A stretch of DNA of 64,000 nucleotides, taken from the NCBI GenBank assembly GCA_934655875.1, contig CAKUHB010000002.1:1-64000 (forward strand), written 5' to 3'. The stretch's first letter is position 1, and every line of letters begins with the position of its first letter. Source of the DNA: an uncultured Oscillospiraceae bacterium. Lineage in GTDB: Bacteria; Bacillota; Clostridia; Oscillospirales; Oscillospiraceae. The position numbers and the translations under genes are program-made. Shown piece after piece: positions 40,916 through 50,106 of this stretch. The notes beneath the pieces are model-generated. The model was not told where the DNA came from. It saw only the letters and a program-made list of their open reading frames with translations, and did no database searches.

Positions 40916-42262
40916 TCAGATGATGCGTCTGCCGCAGAGGAATCTGGTCTTGTAGTACGACTCGTCGAGCGAGTTGACACGCACGCCCGTCGACGGGGTA
41001 GACGCGTGGACGAAGTTGCCGCCGCCGATATACATGCCAACGTGGTTGGCGTATCCGCTGTAGCCGAAGAAGACAAGGTCGCCGACCTGCAAGTCGCTGC
41101 GGGAAACATAGGTGCCCTGGCTCATCTGGTCGTTGGCCACGCGGTTCATCTTGTAGCCGTAGGTCGTGAGGACGTAGTACATGAGACCGGAGCAGTCAAA
41201 GCCGGTCGACGGGCTCTTGCCGCCCCAGACGTAGCTGTAGCCGACAAAGGACATGGCGAAGTTTGCAATCTCGCTGGCTGTGCTGCTGCCGCCGGTCGAA
41301 CCGCCGGTCGAGCCGGAACCGCTGCCCGGAGTGACGGTGCTGTCCTTCGTATCGGAAAGCAGATCTGCGCGGACATAAGCGGTGATGCCCTTATATTTGA
41401 TGCGGTACCACTGGTGACCGTCGGACGTCGTGGTCGTGATGCCGGTGACGGTCACAGACGCGTTGTAGCTCAGTTCGCCGACCTTGGTGCTGCTGGTCGT
41501 CCAGGAGTCGCGGACGTTAATCGAGCCGGACTGGCAGACATACATGGTCTTGCTGACGCTGGTGACGGTGACGTTCAGGTTGATCTGGTCGACGACGACG
41601 GTCGCGCTCTTGACGTTTTCGTCATAGAACCACTGGATGGTCTTGTAGCAGCGCAGGAACATGGTCATGGCTTCCTGCCGGCTGGTGTTGCCCTTGGGGT
41701 TCAGATAGGTGCCGTTTCCAAGCTTCGTGCCTTGCACATAGGAATAGCTGACGCAGATCTGCGCGGCTTCCTTCGCCCATGCGGAGAGCTTGTTCGCGTC
41801 GGCAAAGCCGTTCAGCGCGTTGGCTGTGGCCGTCGGCGAGAAGGCGGCTGCGGTGCAGAAGTTCTCGATCAGCTTGAAGAACTCCTGCCGCGTCAGCAGC
41901 TGGTTCGGGCGGAACGAGCCGTCCTCGTAGCCGTTGACGATGCCATACAGGTGTGCCTTGACGATGTACTCGTTCGAGGTGTCGGTGAAGCCGGTGAAGG
42001 TTTCGTTGGACATGTCGATATCGTTGCCGGTCGCCTTCTCAAAGGCGTACACAGCCAGCTCGCACATCTCCCCGCGGGTGATGTCCTTGGTCAGATCCAG
42101 TCCGTTGAACGAGGACGGCATCAGACCGAGCTGATTGATCTCGTCGTAGTTTGTCTTAAACCAGCTGCTGTAGTTATTGTTGGCGGCCAGACAGATCGTG
42201 CTCATGGACATGAGCATCGCCGCGCACAGCAGCAGGCAGAGAAGTTTGCGCGTTTTGTGCAT
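40916..42262 (-). CDS. SLH-domain NlpC/P60 cell-wall hydrolase
   Basis: 448 residues from the ATG at 42262 (AGGAGC upstream). Signal peptide to about 27 (ICLAA). Three SLH-like motifs follow (about 40-220; one reads NGYEDGSFRPNQLLTRQE), then an SH3b domain (about 225-320, SGSINVRDSW...AYVRADLL), a Gly/Ser linker (GSGSGSTGGSTGG), and a C-terminal NlpC/P60 peptidase with the catalytic Cys in FDCSGLMYY (near 356) and His in NHVGMYIG (near 406). The family cuts stem peptides such as D-Glu-mDAP. Surface anchoring by SLH and substrate choice by SH3b are family inferences. Confidence 0.94.
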   Translation of the reverse strand: MHKTRKLLCLLLCAAMLMSMSTICLAANNNYSSWFKTNYDEINQLGLMPSSFNGLDLTKDITRGEMCELAVYAFEKATGNDIDMSNETFTGFTDTSNEYIVKAHLYGIVNGYEDGSFRPNQLLTRQEFFKLIENFCTAAAFSPTATANALNGFADANKLSAWAKEAAQICVSYSYVQGTKLGNGTYLNPKGNTSRQEAMTMFLRCYKTIQWFYDENVKSATVVVDQINLNVTVTSVSKTMYVCQSGSINVRDSWTTSSTKVGELSYNASVTVTGITTTTSDGHQWYRIKYKGITAYVRADLLSDTKDSTVTPGSGSGSTGGSTGGSSTASEIANFAMSFVGYSYVWGGKSPSTGFDCSGLMYYVLTTYGYKMNRVANDQMSQGTYVSRSDLQVGDLVFFGYSGYANHVGMYIGGGNFVHASTPSTGVRVNSLDESYYKTRFLCGRRII

Positions 42263-42335
42263 GTTTGTGTAGCTCCTTTCGTCCTTTTGCACCGGAACCT
42301 GCCATAAGGACGTATTTTTACTCCAATTCGGATGC

Positions 42336-42364
42336 ATTATATCAGATTATGACAACCAATACAA
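42336..42364 (-). promoter_or_regulatory. promoter of the NlpC/P60 gene
   Basis: Minus-strand TTGTAT (42359-42364), 17-bp spacer, consensus TATAAT (42336-42341). Confidence 0.75.
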
Positions 42365-42414
42365 GCCCAATTTTGTAAATCTTTCGTAACCTTCTCGCTT
42401 TTTTCAGCCAATGG

Positions 42415-42443
42415 TTGCGTTTTGACTGAAAAAGTGGTATAAA
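42415..42443 (+). promoter_or_regulatory. murT promoter, predicted start at the ATG
   Basis: TTGCGT (42415-42420), 17-bp spacer, TATAAA (42438-42443). The start would fall near 42450, next to the murT ATG at 42451, so the mRNA may have no leader. Confidence 0.65.
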
Positions 42444-42450
42444 CGTAGCC

Positions 42451-43818
42451 ATGAAATTACGAGTGATGATCGCAGTGCTTGCCTGCAAGCTCTGCCGGAG
42501 CCTGATCCGTCTGCTGGGCAGAGGCGGCACGGATTTCCCCGGGCGCGTAGCGCTCAAGCTCTGCCCGAACCTGCTGGGTGAACTTGCAAAGAACGTGACG
42601 ACCGTGATCGTCACGGGCACCAACGGCAAGACCACGACGTCGCGCATGATCGAGCAGTCGTGGCAGGACGCTGGAATCTCTTACTTTGCAAATAAATCCG
42701 GCGCAAACCTCTTAAGCGGTGTGACCGCAGAATTTGCCATGCATTCCAGCATCACCGGCCGCTGCCGCTATACCCACGCGCTGATCGAGGCCGATGAAGC
42801 GGCACTCAAGTATATCAGCAAATATGTAGACGCAAAGGCCATCGTCTTCACCAACGTCTTCCGCGACCAGCTCGACCGCTACGGCGAGGTGACGCACACG
42901 CTGGAAAAGCTCCGCATCGGCGCCGAGAATAGCCCCAACGCCGTCCTGTGCCTGAACGCGGACGATTCGCTCATCACGAGCCTGCATGACGACGTGCCGA
43001 ACCCGGTCATTTTCTACGGTGTCAATACGCCGATCTACGCTTCACGCGTCACAGAGGTCTCTGACGCGCCGTACTGCATCAAATGCAAGCGCGAGTACAC
43101 GTATGACTACGTGACCTTCGGCCATCTCGGCGGCTATCGCTGCCCGCACTGCGGCTATGCCCGGCCGAAGCCGGATATCTGCGTGTGCCGTGTGAACGTG
43201 TCCGATGAGGAGCATTCCGAGGTCGTCTTCCGTGACGGCGAGACCGAAATCCCGGCCACGATCAACCTTCCGGGCGGCTACAACATCTATAATGCCTGCG
43301 CCTGCATGGCTGCGGCGAAGGCCATGCAGCTGGATCTTAAGCAGGCGGCGCAGTCGCTGTCGCACTTTGCCTGCGGCTTCGGGCGCATGGAAAAGTTTGA
43401 GATCAACGGCACGGACGTGCGCATGATCCTGATTAAGAATCCGGCGGGCTGCAATCAGGTGCTGAGTTTCCTCACGCAGCGCACCGAGCCATTTGTCTTT
43501 GCGGCCTGTCTCAACGACCGCACGCAGGACGGCCGCGACGTCAGCTGGATCTGGGACGTCGCATTCGAGCGCCTGACCGGCATGGACGCGCTTCAGGAGG
43601 TCTATCTGTCCGGCACCCGGGCAGAGGATATGGCGCTGCGCTTCCTCTATGCCGGGTTCCCGAAGGAAAAGCTGCACGTGCAGAAGGATTACGGCAAGCT
43701 GATGGAGCAGACGACGGCGCACAAGCTGCCGGTTTTCGTCATGCCGACCTATACGGCGATGCTCGCCCTGCGCGGCACGATCAGCAAAACGTATGGCTAC
43801 AAGCAATTCTGGGAGTAA
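42451..43818 (+). CDS. murT: lipid II isoglutaminyl synthase, MurT subunit
   Basis: 455 residues. With GatD it amidates the D-Glu of lipid II to D-isoglutamine. Mur-ligase ATP loop TGTNGKTTTS near 56-65; an inserted zinc ribbon with C-x2-C pairs near 209/212 and 231/234 (CPHCG) is typical of MurT; C-terminal DUF1727 region. The N-terminus KLRVMIAVLACKLCRSLIRL fits family starts. No ribosome binding site precedes the ATG, and the promoter places transcription start at it. gatD follows after 3 bases. Confidence 0.96.
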   Translation: MKLRVMIAVLACKLCRSLIRLLGRGGTDFPGRVALKLCPNLLGELAKNVTTVIVTGTNGKTTTSRMIEQSWQDAGISYFANKSGANLLSGVTAEFAMHSSITGRCRYTHALIEADEAALKYISKYVDAKAIVFTNVFRDQLDRYGEVTHTLEKLRIGAENSPNAVLCLNADDSLITSLHDDVPNPVIFYGVNTPIYASRVTEVSDAPYCIKCKREYTYDYVTFGHLGGYRCPHCGYARPKPDICVCRVNVSDEEHSEVVFRDGETEIPATINLPGGYNIYNACACMAAAKAMQLDLKQAAQSLSHFACGFGRMEKFEINGTDVRMILIKNPAGCNQVLSFLTQRTEPFVFAACLNDRTQDGRDVSWIWDVAFERLTGMDALQEVYLSGTRAEDMALRFLYAGFPKEKLHVQKDYGKLMEQTTAHKLPVFVMPTYTAMLALRGTISKTYGYKQFWE

Positions 43819-43821
43819 GCT

Positions 43822-44550
43822 ATGGAATTGAACTTTTATCATTTATATCCCGACGTCCTGAACCTCTACGGCGACCGCGGCAATGTCCTGTGCATGCAGC
43901 GGCGGCTGGAGTGGCGCGGCATGCAGGCCAACGTCGTGAACGTCCCGATTGGCACAAAGCTTGCGGCAAAGGACTGTGACCTCATCTTCATCGGCGGCGG
44001 ACAGGACTTTGAACAGGAGGTCCTGCTGGACGACCTGAAAGGGGAGAAGACGACAGAGCTGAAGGCAGCCATCGAGGACGGCGTGCCCGTGCTTGCCATC
44101 TGCGGCGGCTACCAGATGCTCGGCCAGTACTATAAGACGTGGGACGGCCAGCAGTGCGACTTTACCGGCGCGCTCGACCTCTATACTGTCGGCTCCGAGC
44201 AGCGCATGATCGGCAATTATATGTTCTCCTGCGAGGAAGCGGGCTGCAATATCGTCGGCTTTGAAAACCATTCCGGCAAGACCTATCTCGGATCCGGCGT
44301 GAAGCCCCTCGGAAAAGTTCTTGAGGGATACGGCAACAACGGCGAGGACGGTACGGAGGGCGCAAGATACAAGAATGTCTTCGCATCCTACTCCCACGGC
44401 TGCCTGCTGCCCAAGAACCCGAAGCTGGCCGATTTGATCCTCCAGACCGCCCTCGAACGCAAATACGGCGCAGTTACGCTTTCCCCGCTTCCCGACGAAC
44501 TGGAGACCGCTGCCCACACCTACATGGAAAACCGCCTGACTCACAAATAA
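43822..44550 (+). CDS. gatD: lipid II isoglutaminyl synthase, glutaminase subunit GatD
   Basis: 242 residues. CobB/CobQ-like class I glutaminase that feeds ammonia to MurT. Catalytic C94 (LAICGGYQM) and H192 (ASYSHGCLLP) are in place, with GVPVLAICGG as the nucleophile elbow. It starts 3 bases after murT, so it is translated with it. Ends at the bidirectional terminator 44556-44587. Confidence 0.96.
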   Translation: MELNFYHLYPDVLNLYGDRGNVLCMQRRLEWRGMQANVVNVPIGTKLAAKDCDLIFIGGGQDFEQEVLLDDLKGEKTTELKAAIEDGVPVLAICGGYQMLGQYYKTWDGQQCDFTGALDLYTVGSEQRMIGNYMFSCEEAGCNIVGFENHSGKTYLGSGVKPLGKVLEGYGNNGEDGTEGARYKNVFASYSHGCLLPKNPKLADLILQTALERKYGAVTLSPLPDELETAAHTYMENRLTHK

Positions 44551-44555
44551 ACAGC

Positions 44556-44587
44556 AAAAAAAACACGCCCATGCGGGCGTGTTTTTT
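44556..44587. terminator. bidirectional terminator
   Basis: Stem AAACACGCCC/GGGCGTGTTT with loop ATGC flanked by A- and T-runs, between gatD and the convergent methyltransferase gene. Confidence 0.93.
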
Positions 44588-45347
44588 ATGCCTTCTGTGC
44601 CAGAATACAGTACCAGTCGGCCTGTTCTGGAGTGCGGCCGGTAAATTGCGCCGGCATACAAAACAGCTGCGGCGTTTGGTAGCCGAGGTGGTGAAGCGTA
44701 TCCAGCAGAAGCGCCCGCGGAACTGGGTGATAGTGCTCTGTAAAGAACTCCTTCTGGAAAATGCGGTTGTCGCGTTCGAATGTGTACAGGAGGTTAAAAT
44801 CAACAGTTCCGTCTGCATTGTGATCCCAGACCTGCACAAGATTGATGCGTGTTTCACCGTCAAAAGCGGGGTTATAGAGATAAAAACGCTGCTTTTCTGC
44901 GACGATCTTATCCCAGTTCCGAAGATCCAGATACAGATACCCGCCTGGCCGGACAAGCGCGTCCATCTGGCACAGAACACCGGGAATCTCGCTGTTTGTA
45001 ACGTAGGGCAGGGAATTGCCCGTGGATGCGACACAGTCAAACAGCTGTCCGGAAAAAACACGGTTCAGCATTCGGAAATCTGCCTGATGAAGCTCGACAG
45101 AGAATCCACGCGCGGCGGCTTTTGCCCGGCATTTGCCAAGCATGGTTTCGCTCAGATCGGAGCCGGTGACTGTGATGCCGAGTGTGCATAACGGGAGCGT
45201 CAGATTGCCGGAGCCGATGCTGACGTCCAGCAGCGTGCGGATTGCCTTTCCGGCAAATACAGTCTGCCAGTGTGTTTTGGTGGTCTGAAAGCGATCTTCA
45301 TTTTCAAGAAGATCATAGATATCTGTACGATCATATAAGCTGGCCAT
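44586..45347 (-). CDS. class I SAM-dependent methyltransferase
   Basis: 253 residues. Motif I appears as LLDVSIGSGNLTLPL (about 39-53), the acidic end of strand 2 as GSDLSETML, and a motif IV-like DCVASTGNSLPYV. The middle resembles methyltransferases with a beta insert (LDLRNWDKIV). Substrate unknown. It lies 15 bases after the UDG gene, and the stop region overlaps the terminator shared with gatD. Confidence 0.88.
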   Translation of the reverse strand: MASLYDRTDIYDLLENEDRFQTTKTHWQTVFAGKAIRTLLDVSIGSGNLTLPLCTLGITVTGSDLSETMLGKCRAKAAARGFSVELHQADFRMLNRVFSGQLFDCVASTGNSLPYVTNSEIPGVLCQMDALVRPGGYLYLDLRNWDKIVAEKQRFYLYNPAFDGETRINLVQVWDHNADGTVDFNLLYTFERDNRIFQKEFFTEHYHPVPRALLLDTLHHLGYQTPQLFCMPAQFTGRTPEQADWYCILAQKA

Positions 45348-45362
45348 ATGAAAAGTCCTTCC

Positions 45363-45929
45363 TTACAGCGTTCTCACGCACACCTCCCGAACCTTGGCCT
45401 GTAAGGCTTTGAGATTAGAGAAGGTGTCGGGGCGCTTGCTCTCGTCGCGCAGGAGGGCGGAGGGGTGATAGAGGGCGGTGAAGAGGATACCGGCCTTTTC
45501 GGTGAACTGGCCGTGTTCCCGGGAAATTTTGAAGTCCGGGCGGATCAGGCGCATGGCGGCGATACGGCCGAGACAGACGATAATCTTCGGCTTGATGAGC
45601 TTCGTCTGCGCGCGCAGAAAGCCGATGCAGGCATCCTGCTCGGTCTGCATGGGGTCGCGGTTTTTGGGCGGGCGGCATTTGACGATGTTTGTGATGTAGC
45701 AGTTGTGCCGGCCAAGGTCGATGATCGAGAGCATATCGTCGAGCAGCTTTCCGGCTGCGCCGACAAACGGCTCGCCTTGCAGATCCTCGTTTTCTCCGGG
45801 ACCCTCGCCCACAAACAGAACCTCGGCGTCCTGCGGGCCAACGCCGAAGACGACGTTGTGCCGCGTCTGCGACAGCGGGCACGCTGTGCAGGACAGGCAC
45901 GCGGCCTGTAAGCTTTCCCAGTTCAGCAT
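45363..45929 (-). CDS. type-4 uracil-DNA glycosylase (Fe-S)
   Basis: 188 residues. Removes uracil from DNA. Family 4 features: C14-x2-C17 near the start (CTACPLSQTR), GEGPGENED active-site motif, IVKCRPPKNRDP and a further Cys about 16 residues later for the 4Fe-4S cluster, and HPSALLR. GGAGGAA precedes the ATG. Between the carboxypeptidase (12 bases) and the methyltransferase. Confidence 0.95.
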   Translation of the reverse strand: MLNWESLQAACLSCTACPLSQTRHNVVFGVGPQDAEVLFVGEGPGENEDLQGEPFVGAAGKLLDDMLSIIDLGRHNCYITNIVKCRPPKNRDPMQTEQDACIGFLRAQTKLIKPKIIVCLGRIAAMRLIRPDFKISREHGQFTEKAGILFTALYHPSALLRDESKRPDTFSNLKALQAKVREVCVRTL

Positions 45930-45941
45930 GGTGTTCCTCCT

Positions 45942-47486
45942 TCAGCGGATGTGCGGCTCGTCGGTCTCGTCAAACACCTCTCCGTATTCCCGGCGGAAGC
46001 GCCTGCGCTCCGCTTCGAGTGCGCGGCGGCGCTTTTCCATGCGCAGGCGGCGGATCTTGCGCTTGCGCAGCTGCACAAGCGCGAACAGAACCAGAATGGC
46101 AAACAGGATCAGCACAATCGCAAGCACGATCCATTTCCACCAGTTCTGCTGGATATACGCCCCGGTGCCGGACGCGGCGGAGGAGATCTCCGATTTTGCC
46201 ACGTCTGTAATTGCCACGAGCTTCGTCTGCCCGAGGACTTCGCCGCCGTAGGTCACGGTTGCGGTGCCGAGGACGTCGCCCTCGTGGACGGGAGCGTCCA
46301 CGCTGTCGCTGGTCAGGGCGATATCGGTGTTCAGCTGGGCGGGGTCATAGTCGTTCGGGAGCAGAACCTTGATCTCGTCCTTCGGCGCGACGGCGACGGC
46401 TTCGGCACCGGCAGAATTGTTGATCTTCACCTGATCGACCGGGTAAAGCGGCGTCAGGAGCGTCAGATACGAGTAATTGTCAAACGCATAGTCAAACAGA
46501 TTTGCGCACTCGGTAAAGCTCTCCATCAGAAGATCGCCGCTTTCCAGGATCGTCGTGGCTGCGCCGCAGACGATGCCGAGCAGATCCAGCCCGTCGCCCG
46601 TTGCTTCGGAAATGACGCAGCGGCCCGCCTGACTCGTGTAGCCGGTCTTGATGCCGTGCGCGCGGGGATAGTACAGCGAGTTGGAGAGCGACTGATAGAT
46701 CAGCATGTTCGTGGTTTTGAGCATGGGAATATTCTGCCGCATGTTATCGTCAGGGAGCTTATATTCGAAAGTATCGACGATCTGCCGGAAGTTCTCGCTC
46801 TTGAGCGCGGCTTCCGTGATGATGGCAAGATCGCGCGCAGTGGTGTAGTGGCTCTCGTCGTGCAGGCCGTGGGGATTGCTGAAATGGGTATTGGTGCAGC
46901 CCAGCTCATAGGCGCGCTGGTTCATCATGCGCACAAAGTCAGTGACAGAGCCTGCGATGTGCTCGGCAATGACGTTGCATGCGTCATTGCCGGAGACGAC
47001 CATCATGCAGTACAGGAGATTTTCCAGCGTCATCTGCTCGCCGACCACCAGCCCGGCCACGCTGGAATCTGCGTCGAGATCTGCCAGTGCGGATTCCGAG
47101 ACCGTCACGACGTCGGACAGATTGCCGTTTTCCAGTGCAATCAGGCAGGTCATGATCTTCGTCAGACTCGCGGGATAGACGCGCTCGTCGGCGTCCTGCT
47201 CATATACGACACGGCCGGTGTTGAGGTCGATCAGCAGCGCGGCCTTGGCCGCCACGGAAAAGCTTGTGTGGGAGGAGAGAATCTTGTCCTCCGATACGCT
47301 GTCCGGCTGTGTGTCTGCTTCGGCAGGATCCGCAGCGGCGGCTTCCGGATCCTGCACCGCAGCATCATCCGAGGTGCCATCCGACGGAGCGGCCGTCTCG
47401 GTCTTCGCGGCAAGGACAGGAAGACAGGATAGCTGAAGCAGCAGAAGCAGCGTGAGAAGAATGGCAAAAAAACTTCTTTTTTTCAT
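45942..47486 (-). CDS. D-alanyl-D-alanine carboxypeptidase with C-terminal membrane anchor
   Basis: 514 residues from the ATG at 47486 (GGAGA 7 bases upstream). Signal peptide about 1-26, then an acidic Ala/Asp/Glu-rich linker to about 70. The S11 domain has SLTK, SGN and KTGYTS motifs. A PBP5-type C-terminal domain follows, and one membrane segment near 455-480 (WIVLAIVLILFAILVLFAL) with a very basic Arg-rich cytoplasmic tail. This is the vegetative PBP5-like enzyme; the shorter one at 24789 lacks these parts. A promoter resembling TTGATT/AATAAT lies upstream, divergent from the ComEA promoter. Confidence 0.94.
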   Translation of the reverse strand: MKKRSFFAILLTLLLLLQLSCLPVLAAKTETAAPSDGTSDDAAVQDPEAAAADPAEADTQPDSVSEDKILSSHTSFSVAAKAALLIDLNTGRVVYEQDADERVYPASLTKIMTCLIALENGNLSDVVTVSESALADLDADSSVAGLVVGEQMTLENLLYCMMVVSGNDACNVIAEHIAGSVTDFVRMMNQRAYELGCTNTHFSNPHGLHDESHYTTARDLAIITEAALKSENFRQIVDTFEYKLPDDNMRQNIPMLKTTNMLIYQSLSNSLYYPRAHGIKTGYTSQAGRCVISEATGDGLDLLGIVCGAATTILESGDLLMESFTECANLFDYAFDNYSYLTLLTPLYPVDQVKINNSAGAEAVAVAPKDEIKVLLPNDYDPAQLNTDIALTSDSVDAPVHEGDVLGTATVTYGGEVLGQTKLVAITDVAKSEISSAASGTGAYIQQNWWKWIVLAIVLILFAILVLFALVQLRKRKIRRLRMEKRRRALEAERRRFRREYGEVFDETDEPHIR

Positions 47487-47516
47487 TGGTATCTCCATTT
47501 TATTATTCTGCCGGTG

Positions 47517-47592
47517 TTGTACAGAATCAAAAAAGTATGGTACAATAGCAGAAAAGTACGTCATAGCATGTTGTTCCTTATTTTACAACATG
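47517..47592 (+). promoter_or_regulatory. promoter of the ComEA/two-component operon with inverted repeat
   Basis: TTGTAC (47517-47522), 18-bp spacer, TACAAT (47541-47546). An inverted repeat CATGTTGT/ACAACATG (47567-47574, 47585-47592) lies between the predicted start and the first gene; it may be an operator or mRNA hairpin. Confidence 0.6.
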
Positions 47593-47623
47593 ACCACCCG
47601 ATATGTCAAATGGAGGAGACGGA

Positions 47624-48001
47624 ATGCAAAAAACAAGCGGCCTGCGCGTGCTTCTGGCGCTTTGCCTTGCGGCGCTCCTGTTTGCAGCCGCATTCTTTCT
47701 CGGCCGTGCGAGCATTTCACGCACACTGACTGTGGAGACACAGCAGCCTGCTGCCGCGCAGCCGGAAAAGACGGCGGACGATGGCCGCCTGAACCTCAAC
47801 ACCGCCACGCGGGAGGAGCTTCTGACGTTGCCGCAGGTCGGCGGGACGCTGGCTGACCGGATTCTGGACTATCGGGCGCAATACGGAAAATTTGTCACGG
47901 TCGAGCAGCTGGCTGACGTCGAGGGGATCGGCGAAGGTCTCATGCAGCAGCTGCGCGGACTGGTCTATGTGGAGGATGGATATGAAAATTCTGGTCGTTG
48001 A
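47624..48001 (+). CDS. ComEA-like helix-hairpin-helix protein
   Basis: 125 residues from the ATG at 47624 (GGAGGAGA upstream). One N-terminal membrane segment (about 8-27) leads to a short linker and a C-terminal double helix-hairpin-helix domain: LNLNTATREELLTLPQVG and LADVEGIGEGLMQQL. ComEA binds DNA outside the membrane during uptake; comEB/comEC are not adjacent, so a competence role is uncertain. It overlaps the response regulator gene by 20 bases. Confidence 0.9.
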   Translation: MQKTSGLRVLLALCLAALLFAAAFFLGRASISRTLTVETQQPAAAQPEKTADDGRLNLNTATREELLTLPQVGGTLADRILDYRAQYGKFVTVEQLADVEGIGEGLMQQLRGLVYVEDGYENSGR

Positions 48002-48662
48002 TGATGAAAAGCTGCTCGTGAAAGGGATCAAGTTCAATCTGGAGAACGATGGCTACGAGGTCGTGACTGGCAGCGACGGTATGGAAGCTGTGGAGCTTGC
48101 GGCGAGCGAGTCGCCGGATCTCATCGTGCTGGATCTCATGATGCCGCGGCTCGACGGGCTGGAGGCCTGCACGAAGATCCGCGAGTTTTCACAGGTTCCA
48201 ATAATTATGTTAACCGCGAAGTCTGAGGATATGGACAAGCTTCTCGGCTTTGAGCATGGCGCGGACGACTATCTGACCAAGCCGTTCAACATTCTCGAGC
48301 TGAAGGCCCGGATCCGCGCACTTCTGCGCAGAGCCGGAACGGCTAAAAAGCAGGAGCCGGAGCAGAAGCTCGTCTGCGGACATATCACGCTGGATCGCGC
48401 CAGCCGCAATGCATACCGAGAGGAGCTGCCGGTCGATCTGACGGCGAAGGAATTTGACCTCATGGAGCTTCTGATGCGCAATCCGAACCGCGTCTATTCC
48501 CGTGAGACGCTGCTCGACGCGATCTGGGGCTACGATGTCAGCAGTGAGATCCGCACGGTCGACGTTCACATCCGCCGTCTGCGCGAAAAGCTGGAGAAAA
48601 ACCCGGCGCAGCCGAAGCATATTCTGACCAAGTGGGGAGTGGGCTACTATTTCAAGTACTGA
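47982..48662 (+). CDS. OmpR/PhoB family response regulator
   Basis: 226 residues from the ATG at 47982 (GGAGG 6 bases upstream). Receiver domain with acidic pocket DDE (7-9), phosphoacceptor D51 (VLDLMMP) and K in TKPFN; C-terminal winged helix with TAKEFDLMELLMRNPNRVYSR and the recognition helix RTVDVHIRRLREKL. Paired with the histidine kinase that follows. Targets unknown; resembles PhoP/WalR in form. Confidence 0.95.
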   Translation: MKILVVDDEKLLVKGIKFNLENDGYEVVTGSDGMEAVELAASESPDLIVLDLMMPRLDGLEACTKIREFSQVPIIMLTAKSEDMDKLLGFEHGADDYLTKPFNILELKARIRALLRRAGTAKKQEPEQKLVCGHITLDRASRNAYREELPVDLTAKEFDLMELLMRNPNRVYSRETLLDAIWGYDVSSEIRTVDVHIRRLREKLEKNPAQPKHILTKWGVGYYFKY

Positions 48663-48717
48663 AAAGCATACGCGGCTCGTTCCGTCCAGCTCGCAGATCC
48701 GCAATGCGCTGGCCTAC

Positions 48718-50106
48718 ATGGCCGTGACGGTTCTGGTGCTCGTGTTTTTGAATGTTTATTCCGCCGCCGCCACGCGGAACCTGATGTTCAAGGCCAAATG
48801 CTCCTCCTCGCAGGATAAGCTGAAGGTCGTGACATCCTCTTTTTCCGGCGCAGATTCCCTGACGCAGGAGACGGCCCGGCAGGTCATCTCCGTGATCGGC
48901 GACATGAACGTCACGCGTCTTCTCGTGACGGACGCCGCAGGACGGACGCTCTATGACTCCGTTCCCAGCCAGAATGCGGAGGGAAAGCTGGTTCTGCTGC
49001 CGGAGATCGTCTCGGCGCTGAGCGGCAACGACGTGCTCCGCTGCGTGTATGACGAGCAGACGCTCAAAAGCTACGCGGCTGCGCCGATCATCACGCATGA
49101 TACAGTCGCCGGCTGCGTGTATATGATGGAATACGACGCGTCACAGGGCAGCATCATTGCAAGTCTTGAGCGTACGCTCTTCCGCACGTCCATGATACTG
49201 GTCGGCGTTATCTTTCTCTGCGCAGTCGTCTTCACTATGACGGGCTCGCGCAGGATGCGGCGGATTTTGACCTCCATGCGGCTCGTGCGCGAGGGCGAAT
49301 ACAGCCATAAGATCCAGCTGCGCGGCACCGACGAATATGCCACGCTTGCCACCGAGTTCAATAAGCTCACCGATAAGCTCCAGCAGACGGAGATCACCGA
49401 GCGGCAGTTCGTATCCGACGCGTCCCACGAGCTGAAAACGCCGCTTGCGTCCATCAAGCTCCTGTCCGACTCCATCCTGCAGAACGAGATGGACGTCGAT
49501 ACCATGCGGGAATTTGTCGCCGACATCGGCGCGGAGTCCGACCGCCTGACGCGCATGGCGCAGAAGCTTCTGACGCTCTCCCGCGCGTCTGCCGACGAGA
49601 CGGAGGGCGGCGAGCATGAGGTCGTGGACGTGGGGCAGACGCTCTCGCGCGTGTTCCGTATGCTCGTCCCGCTGGCCGACCGCCAGTCGGTCAAACTGAC
49701 GGCCAGCGTGGAGAAAAACTGCACCATTCTGTCCTTTGAGGACGACGCCTATCAGATCCTGTTCAATCTCGTTGAAAACGGCATCAAATACAACCGCGAA
49801 GAGGGAACTGTCCACGTGCGCGTCCGCCATGCGGAGGAAAACGTGATCATTGACGTGGAGGACACCGGAACGGGCATCCCTGCGGACGCGCTGGACTCGA
49901 TCTTCAACCGGTTTTACCGTGTCGATAAGGCCCGCAGCCGGCAGGCCGGCGGCGCAGGTCTGGGCCTTTCCATCGTGCACGAGATGGTCGAGCGGAACTT
50001 CGGAACGATCTCGGTGCAGTCCAGGGTCGGGACAGGCTCCTGCTTTACCGTGATTTTCCCAAGCTTCGGCCCCGGAGAGGAGGAACACGCGGATGACCAG
50101 ACATAA
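48718..50106 (+). CDS. membrane sensor histidine kinase
   Basis: 462 residues from the ATG at 48718; the reading frame is open upstream from 48628 but has no ATG, GTG or TTG there, and the ATG at 48718 has no ribosome binding site. A GGGGAG stands 9 bases before an in-frame ATT (48649), a possible rare start that would add 23 residues. Domains: membrane segment, extracellular sensor (about 20-150), second membrane segment (about 157-178), HAMP, HisKA with H237 (SDASHELKTP), and HATPase with N, G1 (DTGTGIP) and G2 (GAGLGLSI) boxes. Partner of the preceding regulator. Confidence 0.92.
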   Translation: MAVTVLVLVFLNVYSAAATRNLMFKAKCSSSQDKLKVVTSSFSGADSLTQETARQVISVIGDMNVTRLLVTDAAGRTLYDSVPSQNAEGKLVLLPEIVSALSGNDVLRCVYDEQTLKSYAAAPIITHDTVAGCVYMMEYDASQGSIIASLERTLFRTSMILVGVIFLCAVVFTMTGSRRMRRILTSMRLVREGEYSHKIQLRGTDEYATLATEFNKLTDKLQQTEITERQFVSDASHELKTPLASIKLLSDSILQNEMDVDTMREFVADIGAESDRLTRMAQKLLTLSRASADETEGGEHEVVDVGQTLSRVFRMLVPLADRQSVKLTASVEKNCTILSFEDDAYQILFNLVENGIKYNREEGTVHVRVRHAEENVIIDVEDTGTGIPADALDSIFNRFYRVDKARSRQAGGAGLGLSIVHEMVERNFGTISVQSRVGTGSCFTVIFPSFGPGEEEHADDQT

